Source of the DNA: Dokdonella immobilis | Lineage (GTDB): Bacteria > Pseudomonadota > Gammaproteobacteria > Xanthomonadales > Rhodanobacteraceae | DNA: 64,000 bases | Direction of reading: 5' to 3' | Assembly: GCF_900115085.1 (NCBI RefSeq) | Contig: NZ_FOVF01000002.1 | Location: 1 to 64,000 of the forward strand | Shown: piece after piece, positions 1 through 8,981 of the stretch | Layout: every line of letters begins with the position of its first letter | How positions within the stretch are numbered: the first letter of the stretch is position 1 | Notes under the pieces: model-generated | The model's input: the letters and a program-made list of their open reading frames with translations, nothing else | The model's database searches: none | Told to the model about the DNA's origin: nothing | Translations under genes and position numbers: made by a program

Positions 1-267
1 CGCCGCTTTTTTTAAGATCTCGTTCTCTTCCTTGAGCCGCGCATTCTCGCGCTGAAGGGCCGCCAGCGAACCTGCTTCGACCTTTGGACGGCCGCTGCCC
101 TGAAAGGCCTTATCACCTTTCTTCTCGGCATCCTCCACCCACTTGTAAAGACGATTGCGCGGAATGCCCAATTCACGGGCCAACTCGGCGGCCGGCTTCT
201 TCGCTGCGCGGAACAGCCGAACCGCCTCTCGCTTGAACTCTGACGTGAATCGACGACGCTTTTCCAT
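1..267 (-). CDS. IS3-family transposase OrfA (partial, runs off the left edge)
   Basis: Reading from ATG at 267, the product begins MEKRRRFTSEFKREAVRLFR and continues with AELARELGIPRNRLYKWVED, the helix-turn-helix of IS3/IS911-type OrfA proteins, followed by a leucine-zipper-like stretch (LAALQRENARLKEENEILKK). A good ribosome binding site (GGAGG) lies just upstream. The visible 89 codons end in Leu-Lys-Lys on a run of seven A residues (positions 7-13 on the minus strand). This is the usual -1 programmed frameshift site that fuses OrfA to the DDE integrase OrfB in this family. The fusion and OrfB itself cannot be seen. OrfA binds the terminal repeats and OrfAB carries out transposition; this is family knowledge. 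Confidence 0.85.
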   Translation of the reverse strand, partial: MEKRRRFTSEFKREAVRLFRAAKKPAAELARELGIPRNRLYKWVEDAEKKGDKAFQGSGRPKVEAGSLAALQRENARLKEENEILKKAA

Positions 268-329
268 CGGACACCTCCTTCCGGGGATTGTCCCCGTTTT
301 GTGGTGTCCGAGAAATCAGGGGTGGTCCA
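1..329 (-). mobile_element. IS3-family insertion sequence, 5' end only (cut by window edge)
   Basis: On the minus strand an IS3-type OrfA begins at 267 and runs off the window. Upstream of it the sequence reads TGGACCACCCCTGATTTC from 329 inward, which looks like an IS3-type terminal inverted repeat; the boundary at 329 is therefore inferred, not proven, because the other end and the target duplication lie outside the window. OrfB is expected to the left of position 1. Confidence 0.7.
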
Positions 330-393
330 CGCATGATTCGTACGTACGATTCGCAATTTCGCGACGTCAGGATAGCTTGGCCATCCATCATCA

Positions 394-755
394 CTAGACA
401 GCAATGAATTTGCCGCAGGGGTCGTTCTGGAGGGGACAAACTGCGCCATTCGACGTCTCTTTGTCGTCAACCTTTGCGCATTCTCCGCAAGCGTCCGCAT
501 CCCGGTCGGGCGAATAGCCGAAAGAAGGGGTCACCATTTCGCCTCCGCTGTCAATCAGGCAAAACGCTTTCGTCCACTGAGCGAGCAGCGGAATGGCGGG
601 TCCCGTTATCGTTGTCGACCAGGGGAAACGAATGGGGTCAGGTTGACCCCGTTCTTGCACGTGCACGGGAGTCCGCAGGCCGCGGCCCCACCGCCGGAAT
701 CACAGGAGGCCATCAGCAGCAGACAGACTGACAGAAGCGCACCTTTCCCGCCCAT
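394..755 (-). pseudogene. Small Cys-rich lipoprotein gene, probably broken by a frameshift
   Basis: From ATG at 755 the minus strand encodes a lipoprotein signal (MGGKGALLSVCLLLMASC, lipobox-like MASC) and a short Cys-rich stretch, then stops at 606. The neighbouring frame, open from 666 to 394, continues with another Cys-rich protein-like segment ending DPCGKFIAV. Joined by one frameshift the two would make a roughly 115-residue secreted lipoprotein. The frame change falls at or near a perfect inverted repeat (7-bp arms, 634-650), so insertion of a short repeat may have caused it. Alternatively 606-755 is an intact 49-residue lipoprotein and the rest is chance. No function can be given. Confidence 0.35.
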
Positions 756-775
756 CCTTTGGAAAATCTGTCCAT

Positions 776-1282
776 TCAGGGTGGAGGCAATGCCCGGCCT
801 GGCACATAGGGATAAGAACCTATGCGACCAGACTGAGCCACGTCGGTCAGAACATCCCGCGCTATTCCCATCGGTTCGCGTTGACTCGGCGCATGGACGC
901 AGCCGGAATCGCTCCAAAGTTCATGGCAGACACTCCAGCGATGAGCGATGAAATACCAGTCGCGGACCAGCACGCCCCTTGCCGTCGCCGACCAGTATTC
1001 GCGGATATCGCCTGCGAATTCGGCGGACCGTTCCGGAGGCGCCGCGACATAGGCAGCGAGCATGGCTTGCCAGGTCGCCGGCGTGGCCAGCAGCGAATTG
1101 GGAATCAGAACACCGATGGACACGACGAGGGCGAGTGCAAGATTGGCAGCGGGCTTGAGTCGACCCTTTACGAACAGAACCAGAAGGGCCATCCCGCAGG
1201 CGACGATGCACAGCGCCAGCGCAAGTGTCCAGCCACTCAGCAGGAGCGAGAAGTCGTGCGCAATGTTGACGGCGAGCGTCAT
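776..1282 (-). CDS. Hypothetical membrane protein
   Basis: 168 residues from ATG at 1282. The N-terminal half contains two hydrophobic segments (about residues 12-38 and 45-68) separated by a short basic loop (VKGRLKP), typical of an inner-membrane protein with two helices. The C-terminal half is soluble, with several Trp and Tyr residues (REYW, RDWYF). The first 110 residues look protein-like in composition; the last 50 are less convincing, so the true end could be altered by a frameshift. I recognise no family. It is isolated, next to the insertion sequence region, in a stretch of poorly conserved genes. Confidence 0.45.
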   Translation of the reverse strand: MTLAVNIAHDFSLLLSGWTLALALCIVACGMALLVLFVKGRLKPAANLALALVVSIGVLIPNSLLATPATWQAMLAAYVAAPPERSAEFAGDIREYWSATARGVLVRDWYFIAHRWSVCHELWSDSGCVHAPSQREPMGIARDVLTDVAQSGRIGSYPYVPGRALPPP

Positions 1283-1569
1283 CGGGATGGCGTCCTGTCA
1301 TCGCTCGTCTGGCGATTACCCGGAGACTACGTTAGTTGAGGGGTTGGCGCAGCCCGTTGGCGGTGCGCAGGTGGAGCAGTCCGAGCGAGGAGGCAGGAGC
1401 CCTTCCTGGACAGGGAGACTGGCCGATCCGGGGATTAATGGGGGGCGACTCGCATCAAGGAGTTGCGGAGCGCGATCGCGCGGCGTTTAGGATACTCGGG
1501 AGGGAACTCTGAGCGTTGCCGTATCGAGCGGAAGGCTGCTTCCGCCCGGTTCGTTGCTACCCGCTACCC

Positions 1570-1845
1570 TTACATCCTCAGCGCGATCTGACCGGCCATT
1601 TCTTCGACGCGGCGCCGGGCCGTGTCCATCGAAGCATGGAATTCCATGCTCGGTGCCACTTCCAGTTCGCGGACCGACCAGAAGGTCAGTGCGTAGTTGC
1701 CATCCGGCCAGGGTCCGGAGATGCCGGCGACCGGGATATGGCCAACGAGCGCGACGGACAGGGCGCCGTCATAGCGTGATTCCCAGTCGATGGCCGACAT
1801 CGATGCATCCGTCTTGCGTGATCCGAAACTGAAGATGCTGCCCAT
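1570..1845 (-). CDS. Small hypothetical protein
   Basis: 91 residues starting MGSIFSFGSRKTDASMSAID at ATG 1845. I preferred this start to the longer open frame because the upstream 38 codons have unlike composition, and GGGAAA precedes the ATG. The body is a compact alpha/beta-looking sequence (DGALSVALVGHIPVAGISG, then YALTFWSVRELEV) ending in a helical TARRRVEEMAGQIALRM. No signal peptide or membrane segment is visible. I do not recognise the family. It is transcribed alone, with about 290 nt of empty sequence between its end and the membrane-protein start at 1282. Confidence 0.5.
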   Translation of the reverse strand: MGSIFSFGSRKTDASMSAIDWESRYDGALSVALVGHIPVAGISGPWPDGNYALTFWSVRELEVAPSMEFHASMDTARRRVEEMAGQIALRM

Positions 1846-2186
1846 GGTGGTTTCCCGGTTGGATGGGTGTTGCCTTGTCAATGATTGAGGGAGCAAGCGC
1901 CATGCCAATGTCCCATTTTGTTGTTCGAGTTCGCACTTTTCGCCGGAGCGCACAGTCAAAACGACGATTGCTGCGCCTCGGGCCGCTCATGGCCGGCGTT
2001 GCGGCTGAGCCGAAGATGATGGTCGGCCGCGGCGTTGTAACAGACTGACAGCGACAGACCCTGACAGACCGTGCCACTGGGACAGGGCGGACATTGCCGA
2101 AGTGCCGTGCTCCCGTTGCGTTTCCTGGACGACGACGCCCGGACGACACGCGAGCCGGTGGCTGCGCCTTTGACATGCGGATGAAC
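1846..2186. other. Intergenic stretch without a supported gene
   Basis: I see no convincing coding frame here on either strand. It separates the small hypothetical gene from the terminator of dcp. Confidence 0.5.
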
Positions 2187-2189
2187 AAA

Positions 2190-2215
2190 AAAAGGCCGGC
2201 AATGGCCGGCCTTTT
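2190..2215 (-). terminator. Rho-independent terminator of dcp (bidirectional)
   Basis: An 11-bp perfect stem (AAAAGGCCGGC at 2190-2200 with GCCGGCCTTTT at 2205-2215) closes a 4-nt loop. On the minus strand it is followed by a run of seven T residues, about 40 nt after the dcp stop codon. Confidence 0.85.
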
Positions 2216-2256
2216 CCTGGTGACTCGCGCCGGCAGGGCCGGCGCAGTCGTTCGGG

Positions 2257-4413
2257 TTACTTCAGTCCACGGAACTCGAGCAGCGGTTCGACGCTCGGAT
2301 CCTTGCCGCGGAACTCGCGGTACATCTTGGCGAGTTCCTCGGAGTTGCCGCGCGAAAGGACCTGGTCGCGGAAGGTCTGGCCGTTTTCGCGGCTCATGCC
2401 ACCGTGCTCCTTGAACCACTGGAAGGCGTCGTGGTCGAGCACTTCGCTCCACAGGTAGGCGTAGTAACCGGCCGAATAGCCGCCGCCCCAGATGTGGGCG
2501 AAGTACGGGGTCTTGTAGCGCGGCGGAACTTCGGCCATGTCGATCTTGTAGTTCTTCAGCGCATCGGTCTCGAACTTGTCGACGTCCTGCTGCGGGGCGT
2601 CGGCGGACAGGCCGTGCCAGGCCTGGTCGAGCAGGGCGGCGGCGAGGTACTCGACCGTGGCGTAGCCCTGGTTGAAGGCGCGCGCCTTGACGATCTTGTC
2701 GACCAGTTCCTGCGGCATCGGCTCGCCGGTTTCGTTGTGCTTGGCGTAGTTGGCGAACACGGTCGGCTCGAGCGCCCAGTTCTCGTTGAATTGCGAGGGG
2801 AACTCGACGAAATCGCGCGAGGTGTTGGTGCCGGCGATGCTCGGATACTTCACGTTCGAGAACATGCCGTGCAGGGCATGGCCGAACTCGTGGAACATCG
2901 TGGTCACGTCATCGAAGCTGAGCAGGGCGGGCTGGCCGTCGGCCGGCTTGGTGAAGTTGCAGACGTTGAAGACCACCGGCTGGGTGCCGGTCAGGCCGTT
3001 CTGCTCGACGAACACGTCCATCCAGGCGCCGCCGCTCTTGCTCGGGCGCTTGTAGTAGTCGGCATAGAACAGGGCGAGCTGCTTGCCGTCGGCATCGAAG
3101 ACGTCGAACACGCGCACGTCGGGCTGGTAGACCGGCAGGTCGTGGCGTTCCTTGAAGGTCAGGCCGTAGAGCTGGTTGGCGGCGAAGAAGACGCCGTCGT
3201 TGAGCACGCGGTTGAGTTCGAAGTAGGGCTTGATCGCAGCCTCGTCGAGGTCGTACTCGGCCTTGCGCACCTGGTCGGCGTAGAGGTCCCAGTCGGCGGC
3301 AGTGAGCTTGAAGCCGCCCTTCTGCGCATCGATCACCTTCTGGATCTTGTCCGCTTCGCTGCGAGCACGTGCGGTCGCGGCCGGCACCATGTCGGTCATC
3401 AGCTTGATCGCATGTTCCGGGGTCTCGGCCATCTGGTCGGCCAGGCTGTAGGCGGCGAAGTTCGGGTAGCCGAGCAGCTTGGCGCGTTCGGCGCGCAGCT
3501 GGGCGAGACGCTGGATGGTCTTGCGCGTGTCGTTGTCGTCGCCGCGGCTGGTGCGCGTCTCGGAGGCCTCGAGCACCTTCAGGCGCAGATCGCGATTGGT
3601 CAGCGAGCCGAGCACCGGCTGCTGCGTGGTGTTCTGCAGGGTCAGCAGGTACTTGCCATCGCCGAGCTTGCGCTCCTTGGCTGCGTCGGCCGCGGCGGCA
3701 ATTCCGCCCTCACCGAGACCGTCAAGCTGGGCCTTGTCGTCGACTTCGACCGCGGCGGCATTGGTGCCGGCCAGCAGCTTGTTCTGGAACTCGGTGGAAA
3801 GGGTCGACTCTTCCTTGTTCAGTGCGCGCAGCTTGGTCTGGTCCTCATCGCTGAGCTGGGCGCCGGCGCGGACGAAATCGGTGTAGGTCTTCTCGACCAG
3901 GCGCTTCTGCATGTCGTCGAGGCCGCTGCTCTCGCGGGCGTCGTAGATCGCCTTGACGCGCTGGAACAGCTTGGCATTGAGGTGGATCGCGTCGGAATGC
4001 TCGGCGAGCTTCGGCGCCAACGCGACCTGGGCGGCCTGCAGGGTGTCATTGGTGTTGGCCTGGACCAGGGCGAAGAAGATGCGCACCGAACGGGTCAGCA
4101 GTTCGCCGCTCTTTTCCATTTCCAGGAAGGTGTTGTCGAAGGTCGGCGCTTCGGTGTTGTTGGCGATCACCTCGATCTGCGCCAACTGCTGCTTCATGCC
4201 TTCCTCGATCGCAGGCTGGTAATCCGCGTCCTGGATCTTGTCGAACGGCGGTGCCTGCATCGGCAGCGCGCTTGGAACCAGAAGGGCATTCACGGGGGCG
4301 GCCTCCTTGGCCGGCGCAGGCGCCGCAGCCTGTTGGGGCGCGGTTTCGGTGGATGGGGACGAGCACGCAGCCAGCGCGACAACCAACGCGGCGGCAAGAG
4401 CGGATCGGAACAT
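2257..4413 (-). CDS. dcp: Peptidyl-dipeptidase Dcp, M3 family lipoprotein
   Basis: 718 residues, the usual length for Dcp. It starts with a lipoprotein signal peptide (MFRSALAAALVVALAACSS, cleavage before Cys17), so the enzyme should be membrane-anchored in the periplasm or outer membrane rather than cytoplasmic as in E. coli. The zinc-binding motif HEFGHALHG of thermolysin-like M3 peptidases lies around residue 505, and the C-terminal third carries the M3 substrate-binding signature (PRYKTPYFAHIWGGGYSAGYYAY). The family removes dipeptides from the C-terminus of oligopeptides. It is transcribed alone, divergently from an amidohydrolase, with its own terminator. The nearby POT and OPT transporters could import the dipeptides; that link is inference. 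Confidence 0.93.
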   Translation of the reverse strand: MFRSALAAALVVALAACSSPSTETAPQQAAAPAPAKEAAPVNALLVPSALPMQAPPFDKIQDADYQPAIEEGMKQQLAQIEVIANNTEAPTFDNTFLEMEKSGELLTRSVRIFFALVQANTNDTLQAAQVALAPKLAEHSDAIHLNAKLFQRVKAIYDARESSGLDDMQKRLVEKTYTDFVRAGAQLSDEDQTKLRALNKEESTLSTEFQNKLLAGTNAAAVEVDDKAQLDGLGEGGIAAAADAAKERKLGDGKYLLTLQNTTQQPVLGSLTNRDLRLKVLEASETRTSRGDDNDTRKTIQRLAQLRAERAKLLGYPNFAAYSLADQMAETPEHAIKLMTDMVPAATARARSEADKIQKVIDAQKGGFKLTAADWDLYADQVRKAEYDLDEAAIKPYFELNRVLNDGVFFAANQLYGLTFKERHDLPVYQPDVRVFDVFDADGKQLALFYADYYKRPSKSGGAWMDVFVEQNGLTGTQPVVFNVCNFTKPADGQPALLSFDDVTTMFHEFGHALHGMFSNVKYPSIAGTNTSRDFVEFPSQFNENWALEPTVFANYAKHNETGEPMPQELVDKIVKARAFNQGYATVEYLAAALLDQAWHGLSADAPQQDVDKFETDALKNYKIDMAEVPPRYKTPYFAHIWGGGYSAGYYAYLWSEVLDHDAFQWFKEHGGMSRENGQTFRDQVLSRGNSEELAKMYREFRGKDPSVEPLLEFRGLK

Positions 4414-4836
4414 GGCAGGGTCCTTGGCGACAAAAGAACCCGCACCTTAGACCCGAAACGGGGATTTCGCCAAGTGCGGGAGGTAACAGCAGGGGCTCTC
4501 GGTGCTCTCCGAAGCTCTTTTCGGCCGCATTCCCGCCATCACCGACCCCGGACAGCCGGAATCCCCGCCGACGCCGCCCCGTCAGGCGCTCCCTGCCCAA
4601 CCCCTTCTTGAAGGCTGATCCGTCCGGCGCGAATCCCACCCCGGAATGCGGGGCCCGCCGGCATGGCGCGACCCAATCGGCATCGGCAGGCTGCCGCCCC
4701 CGAAAGCATCGCATCCGAAGGCGCTGCTGCGCCGGTGGAGACGGCTCCAGAGATTGGGCCGGTACCTAACTTGTGGCACGCCCGCCGGGCCGATAACCTC
4801 GATAGAGTTCGCGTTGCGCATTCTAGGGAGCCCACC
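4414..4836. other. Divergent intergenic region (dcp / amidohydrolase)
   Basis: 423 nt between two divergent starts. No supported gene; the upstream in-frame extension of the amidohydrolase (from about 4663) has no signal peptide or ribosome binding site and is rejected as coding. Promoters for both genes must lie here but I cannot place them with confidence. Confidence 0.5.
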
Positions 4837-6852
4837 ATGAAAACCCCGATCTTCTGCCTGGTTCTGGCAGCGATGGCTGTTGCGCCGCTGCACGCGGCCG
4901 AGCGCGTGGAAAGAAGTGCCTTCATCCTGGCCGGGGCGAATGCCGGCTTCCAGGAAGCCCGCTACGGCGACGACGGCAGCCTCAAGGCGCATTTCGAATT
5001 CAATGACCGCGGGCGCGGTCCGAAGCTCGATGCGTCCTACACGCTCGATGAAAACGGCTTGCCGACATCGATCCAGCTGACCGGCGTCGACTACCTCAAG
5101 GCACCGGTCACCGAGAGTTTCTCGCGCAAGGGCGATGAGCTGGTCTGGAAGAACGGCTCCGAGGACGAGACACGCAAGGTCCCCGGGCCTTCATTTTTCC
5201 TGGCCCTCAACGGAGTGCCAGAGGATTCGGTGCTGCTCGTGCGCGCCCTGCTCAAGGCGCCCGGGCACAAGCTCGCCCTGGTCCCGTCCGGCGAGGCCAG
5301 CATCCGCAAGCTGACCAGCATCAAGGTCAAGGGCAAGGCCGGGTCGAAGAACGTCGATCTGTACGCCCTGTCCGGGCTCGGGCTGTTGCCGGACCTGGTC
5401 TGGCTCGATCAGGACCAGCGCTTCTTCGCCAGCTATTCGGGCTGGAGCACGATGATCCGCGAAGGCTATGAAGGCGCGATCAAGACCATCGGCGATCGCC
5501 AGGAGCAGGAAGAAAAGCGCCTGGCCGAGACGCGCGCGAAGGAATTGACCCGCACGCTGACCAGGCCGCTGCTGATCCGCAACGTGCGCGTGTTCGATCC
5601 GCCGACCGGCGAAGTGCTCGACGCGCGATCGGTGCTGATCGATGCGGGTCGCATTGTCTCGATCGGTGCCGCCGATGTCGCCTTGCTCGACGGCGTCGAG
5701 GAATTCGATGGCGGTGGCCGTTTCCTGATGCCGGGCCTGTGGGACATGCACGTGCACTTCTCGGGTGGTGCCGATGGCCTGCTCGAACTCGCCTCCGGCG
5801 TGACCACGGTGCGCGACATGGCCAACCAGGTCGAGGTGCTGCAGGGATTGATCAAGGGCATCGAGGCTGGCAGGGACATCGGGCCGCGCATCATCAGGGC
5901 CGGCATCATCGACGGCAAGGGACCGTTCGCGGGGCCGACCAAGGTCCTCGTGGATACGGAAAAGGAAGCGATCGCCGCGGTCAAGATGTACAAGGACACC
6001 GGCCACGAGCAGATCAAGATCTACAGCTCGGTGAAGCCCGAACTGATGCCGGTGATCGCCAGGGCAGCCCACGAACAGGGTCTGCGCGTCAGCGGTCACG
6101 TGCCCGCCTTCATGACGGCGCGCCAGTTCGTCGAGAACGGCGCCGACGAGATCCAGCACGTCAACATGCTGTTCCTGAACTTCATGTTCGACAAGGTCCA
6201 GGACACGCGCACGCCGGCCCGCTTCACGACGGTCGCCGAATACGGCGCGGGCCTGGATCTGAGCTCGCCGCCGGTGCGAGACTTCATCCAGTTGCTCAAG
6301 GACAGGCACATCGTCATCGACCCGACCGTCGGCACGTTCGAGGACATGTTCCTGAGCCGGCCCGGCCATCCGGGCCCCGGTTTCGCGGCGATCGTCGACC
6401 GCTTTCCGACCACCTGGCAGCGCCAGGTCAAATCCGGATCCGGCGGACTCGAGATGAAACCGGGCCAGGAAGCGCTGTTCCGCGATTCCTACCAGAACAT
6501 GGTCAACATGGTCGGCGTGCTCTACCGCAGCGGCGTGCACATCGTCCCCGGCACCGACAATCTCGCCGGCATGACCCTGCCGCGCGAACTCGAGCTGTAC
6601 GTCGAGGCGGGCATCCCGCCTGCCGACGTCCTGCGCATCGCGACCAGCGGGAGCGCCGAGGTGATGAAGCGCGAGAAGGAGTACGGCCGCGTTGCTCCCG
6701 GCTATGTTTCGGACCTGATCCTTGTCGACGGCGATCCGACCATCAACATGGCCGACATCCGCAAGGTGCGCACGACGATTCGCGGCGACCGCCTGTACGA
6801 CGCCGACGCGCTGTTCCGCGCGGTCAGCATCGCGCCAACACCGAAGCAGTAA
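4837..6852 (+). CDS. Secreted amidohydrolase-superfamily protein
   Basis: 671 residues from ATG 4837, chosen because AGGGAG precedes it at good spacing and the product starts with a Sec signal peptide (MKTPIFCLVLAAMAVAPLHAA). Residues about 25-245 form an unrecognised N-terminal domain. The rest is a metal-dependent amidohydrolase of the imidazolonepropionase/prolidase-like group: the HxH pair in MPGLWDMHVHFSGG, the metal-bridging lysine candidate in IKIYSS, further metal ligands in SGHVP and IQHVN, the catalytic Asp in GTDNLAG, and the usual C-terminal GYVSDLILVDGDP. The substrate is unknown; related secreted enzymes cleave dipeptides with a C-terminal Pro, Lys or Arg, so a dipeptidase role beside Dcp is plausible but unproven. 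Confidence 0.85.
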   Translation: MKTPIFCLVLAAMAVAPLHAAERVERSAFILAGANAGFQEARYGDDGSLKAHFEFNDRGRGPKLDASYTLDENGLPTSIQLTGVDYLKAPVTESFSRKGDELVWKNGSEDETRKVPGPSFFLALNGVPEDSVLLVRALLKAPGHKLALVPSGEASIRKLTSIKVKGKAGSKNVDLYALSGLGLLPDLVWLDQDQRFFASYSGWSTMIREGYEGAIKTIGDRQEQEEKRLAETRAKELTRTLTRPLLIRNVRVFDPPTGEVLDARSVLIDAGRIVSIGAADVALLDGVEEFDGGGRFLMPGLWDMHVHFSGGADGLLELASGVTTVRDMANQVEVLQGLIKGIEAGRDIGPRIIRAGIIDGKGPFAGPTKVLVDTEKEAIAAVKMYKDTGHEQIKIYSSVKPELMPVIARAAHEQGLRVSGHVPAFMTARQFVENGADEIQHVNMLFLNFMFDKVQDTRTPARFTTVAEYGAGLDLSSPPVRDFIQLLKDRHIVIDPTVGTFEDMFLSRPGHPGPGFAAIVDRFPTTWQRQVKSGSGGLEMKPGQEALFRDSYQNMVNMVGVLYRSGVHIVPGTDNLAGMTLPRELELYVEAGIPPADVLRIATSGSAEVMKREKEYGRVAPGYVSDLILVDGDPTINMADIRKVRTTIRGDRLYDADALFRAVSIAPTPKQ

Positions 6853-6943
6853 CGCGCAAAGAGCCATCGAAACCCACGCCACTCATTCGGCTGCGGATCC
6901 GGCTCGCGGGAATAAACGGCACGGATCTGCGCAACGTGTGTTG

Positions 6944-7102
6944 AGGTGCTTCTCCCGCCTTGCGGGAGAAGCACCTGACTCAGCCAATTGACAGGCCAGC
7001 GGAGCCGGGTTCCTGCCAGACTGTCCTTCGACTTCGCTGCGCTACGCTCAGGACGAACGGGGTGGGTGGGCTGTCGTTGTTCCTTCTCCCGCTAGCGGGA
7101 GA
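6944..7102. repeat. Cluster of palindromic intergenic repeats (two hairpins and one 37-nt repeat)
   Basis: 6944-6976 is a perfect hairpin with 15-bp arms and a 3-nt loop (arms start AGGTGCTTCTCCCGC). 7085-7102 is a second hairpin sharing the core TCTCCCGC/GCGGGAGA. Between them, 7024-7060 is a 37-nt repeat that recurs identically at 61962-61998 and in a diverged form at 63188-63224. The whole 6853-7233 gap holds no gene. Confidence 0.85.
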
Positions 7103-7233
7103 GGCACCCAACCATGGACCATCGTCGCCTCCTGCGGAAAACGTCCCTCGCTGTCAGTCCCGGCTTCCGCTGGCCTCAGGTCGACACTTCTTTTCCATCC
7201 CCGGCGAATGCCAGATGGAAACGGCCTCCCCGC

Positions 7234-8850
7234 TCACACCGTTCGATAATGATCCGCGACCGGATAGCGCTTCGCATACAGCGCGAATGCCAGTGCGGCG
7301 AGCAGGGCGAAGCCGGCGAAGAAGAACATCATGAAGGCGTTCTCGCTGAGGCCGGTGTCGGCGATGCGCGAGATCACGGTGTCGTTGCGCACGGCGGCAT
7401 TGGTGATCAACACCCACAGGTTGCCGAAGGTCACCGAGAGCAGCCAGAAGCTCATGATCGTGCCCTTCATCGACGATGGCGCCTGGCTGTAGGCAAACTC
7501 GAGGCCGGTGGCGGACACCAGCACCTCGCCGAACGTGAGCAGCACGTACGGCAGGATCTGCCAGGCCAGCGAGGTCGGGCTGCCGCCGTCGATGCTGAGC
7601 TGGATGATGCCCGCGGCAACCCAGGCCAGGCCCGAGAATGCGATGCCGTAGCCCATGCGGCGCAAGGCGGTGACCTTGAAGCCCATCCTGCGCAGCATCG
7701 GGTACAGCACGATGTTGTTGAACGGTATCAGCAGCATGACCAGCAACGGATTGAGCGCCTGCATTTGCGCGGCCTGCTTGACCAGCCAGCTCGGCCACCA
7801 CCACGCTTCGTGCGGTATGACCATGGCGTTGCCCTGCAGGATCCAGGTCGAGGCTTTCTGGTCGAACAGCGACCAGAACGGCGTGACCAGGGCGAACACG
7901 ATCAGGATGCGCAGGACCGCGCGCACGCCTTCGACGGCACTTTCCGGATGCTTCTCGCGGGCACGCTCGAGCTGCATCGAGGTGCCGAGGCCGCCGAACA
8001 GGATGACGAGGCCGAGAGCGACGCAAAAGGTGATGACGAAGCTGAAGTGCTCGGGCCACCACGCAGGGCCGATCGCCCAGAGCAGGAAGATCGCGATCGC
8101 GGCGACCACGCCGACTGCCGCCGTGACCAGGCCGGCACGGCCCTTGCCCGGCGCCAGCAGCGCGGTCCGGGCCACGTTGATCAGCGAATCGGGATTCGGT
8201 GGCGCCGGTGGCACATGCACGTACTTGTGGCGTCCGGCCCAGAACACGACGGTCGCGACGAACATGAGGATGCCCGGGATGCCGAAGGCCCAGGCCGGGC
8301 CCCACGAGGTCAGGAAGATCGGCATCAGCAGCGAGGCGAAGAAAGAGCCGAAGTTGATGGTCCAGTAGAAGGCGTCGTAGACGACCTTGGCGACGTCCTT
8401 GTTGCGCTGGTCGAACTGGTCACCGACGAAAGCCGAAACCAGAGGCTTGATGCCCCCCGAACCGAGCGCGATCAGGAACAGGCCCGTGTAGAAACCGAGG
8501 CGGTTGTCGACGAACAGGGCCAGGAAGCCCTGGCCGACGCAATACAGCAGCGAGAGCCAGAGCACGGTGTGGTACTTGCCGAAGAAGCGGTCCGAGATCC
8601 AGCCGCCGAGCAGCGGGAAGAAATACACGCCGATGACGAAGGTGTGGAAGACATCCTTGGCGATGCCGGCGCGCTCGGCGACCGGAGCATAGAGCAGCAG
8701 GCTCGTGATCAGGAACGGCGTGAGGATGTTGCGCATGCCGTAGAAGCTGAAACGCTCGCAGGCCTCGTTGCCGATGATGTAGGGAATCTGTCGCGGCATG
8801 CGGGCGGCGGCGTCCTGGACGCTGGCCGGGCTGGTCGTATTTTCGGTCAT
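7234..8850 (-). CDS. POT/PTR-family proton-dependent oligopeptide transporter
   Basis: 538 residues from ATG 8850 (MTENTTSPASVQDAAARMPR). The upstream 38 codons of the open frame lack a credible start context and were left out. The proton-coupling signature of this MFS branch, ExxERFxYYG, appears as NEACERFSFYGMRNILTPF near the N-terminus. The rest is a chain of about 12-14 hydrophobic helices, including the PTR2 motif region FPLLGGWISDRFFGKYHTV and the late PSSMKGTIMSFWLL segment. The family symports di- and tripeptides with protons across the inner membrane. It is divergent from the OPT transporter gene, sharing a 131-nt promoter region, so the two peptide importers may be co-regulated. Confidence 0.92.
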   Translation of the reverse strand: MTENTTSPASVQDAAARMPRQIPYIIGNEACERFSFYGMRNILTPFLITSLLLYAPVAERAGIAKDVFHTFVIGVYFFPLLGGWISDRFFGKYHTVLWLSLLYCVGQGFLALFVDNRLGFYTGLFLIALGSGGIKPLVSAFVGDQFDQRNKDVAKVVYDAFYWTINFGSFFASLLMPIFLTSWGPAWAFGIPGILMFVATVVFWAGRHKYVHVPPAPPNPDSLINVARTALLAPGKGRAGLVTAAVGVVAAIAIFLLWAIGPAWWPEHFSFVITFCVALGLVILFGGLGTSMQLERAREKHPESAVEGVRAVLRILIVFALVTPFWSLFDQKASTWILQGNAMVIPHEAWWWPSWLVKQAAQMQALNPLLVMLLIPFNNIVLYPMLRRMGFKVTALRRMGYGIAFSGLAWVAAGIIQLSIDGGSPTSLAWQILPYVLLTFGEVLVSATGLEFAYSQAPSSMKGTIMSFWLLSVTFGNLWVLITNAAVRNDTVISRIADTGLSENAFMMFFFAGFALLAALAFALYAKRYPVADHYRTV

Positions 8851-8981
8851 CGGGTTTGCGGATCGATGGGGGTTGCAGGCTACTATGCACGTCGCGGCGC
8901 GCGGCGTGAACCGTGTGTCCCGGATGTTGCAATGCATCACTTGAACGCGCCGACGGACCGGCACCCATCGGGGAGACCTAC

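Noticed and set aside
4663-4836. 58-residue N-terminal extension of the amidohydrolase
   Set aside because: It has no ribosome binding site and would bury the clear Sec signal peptide that begins at 4837.
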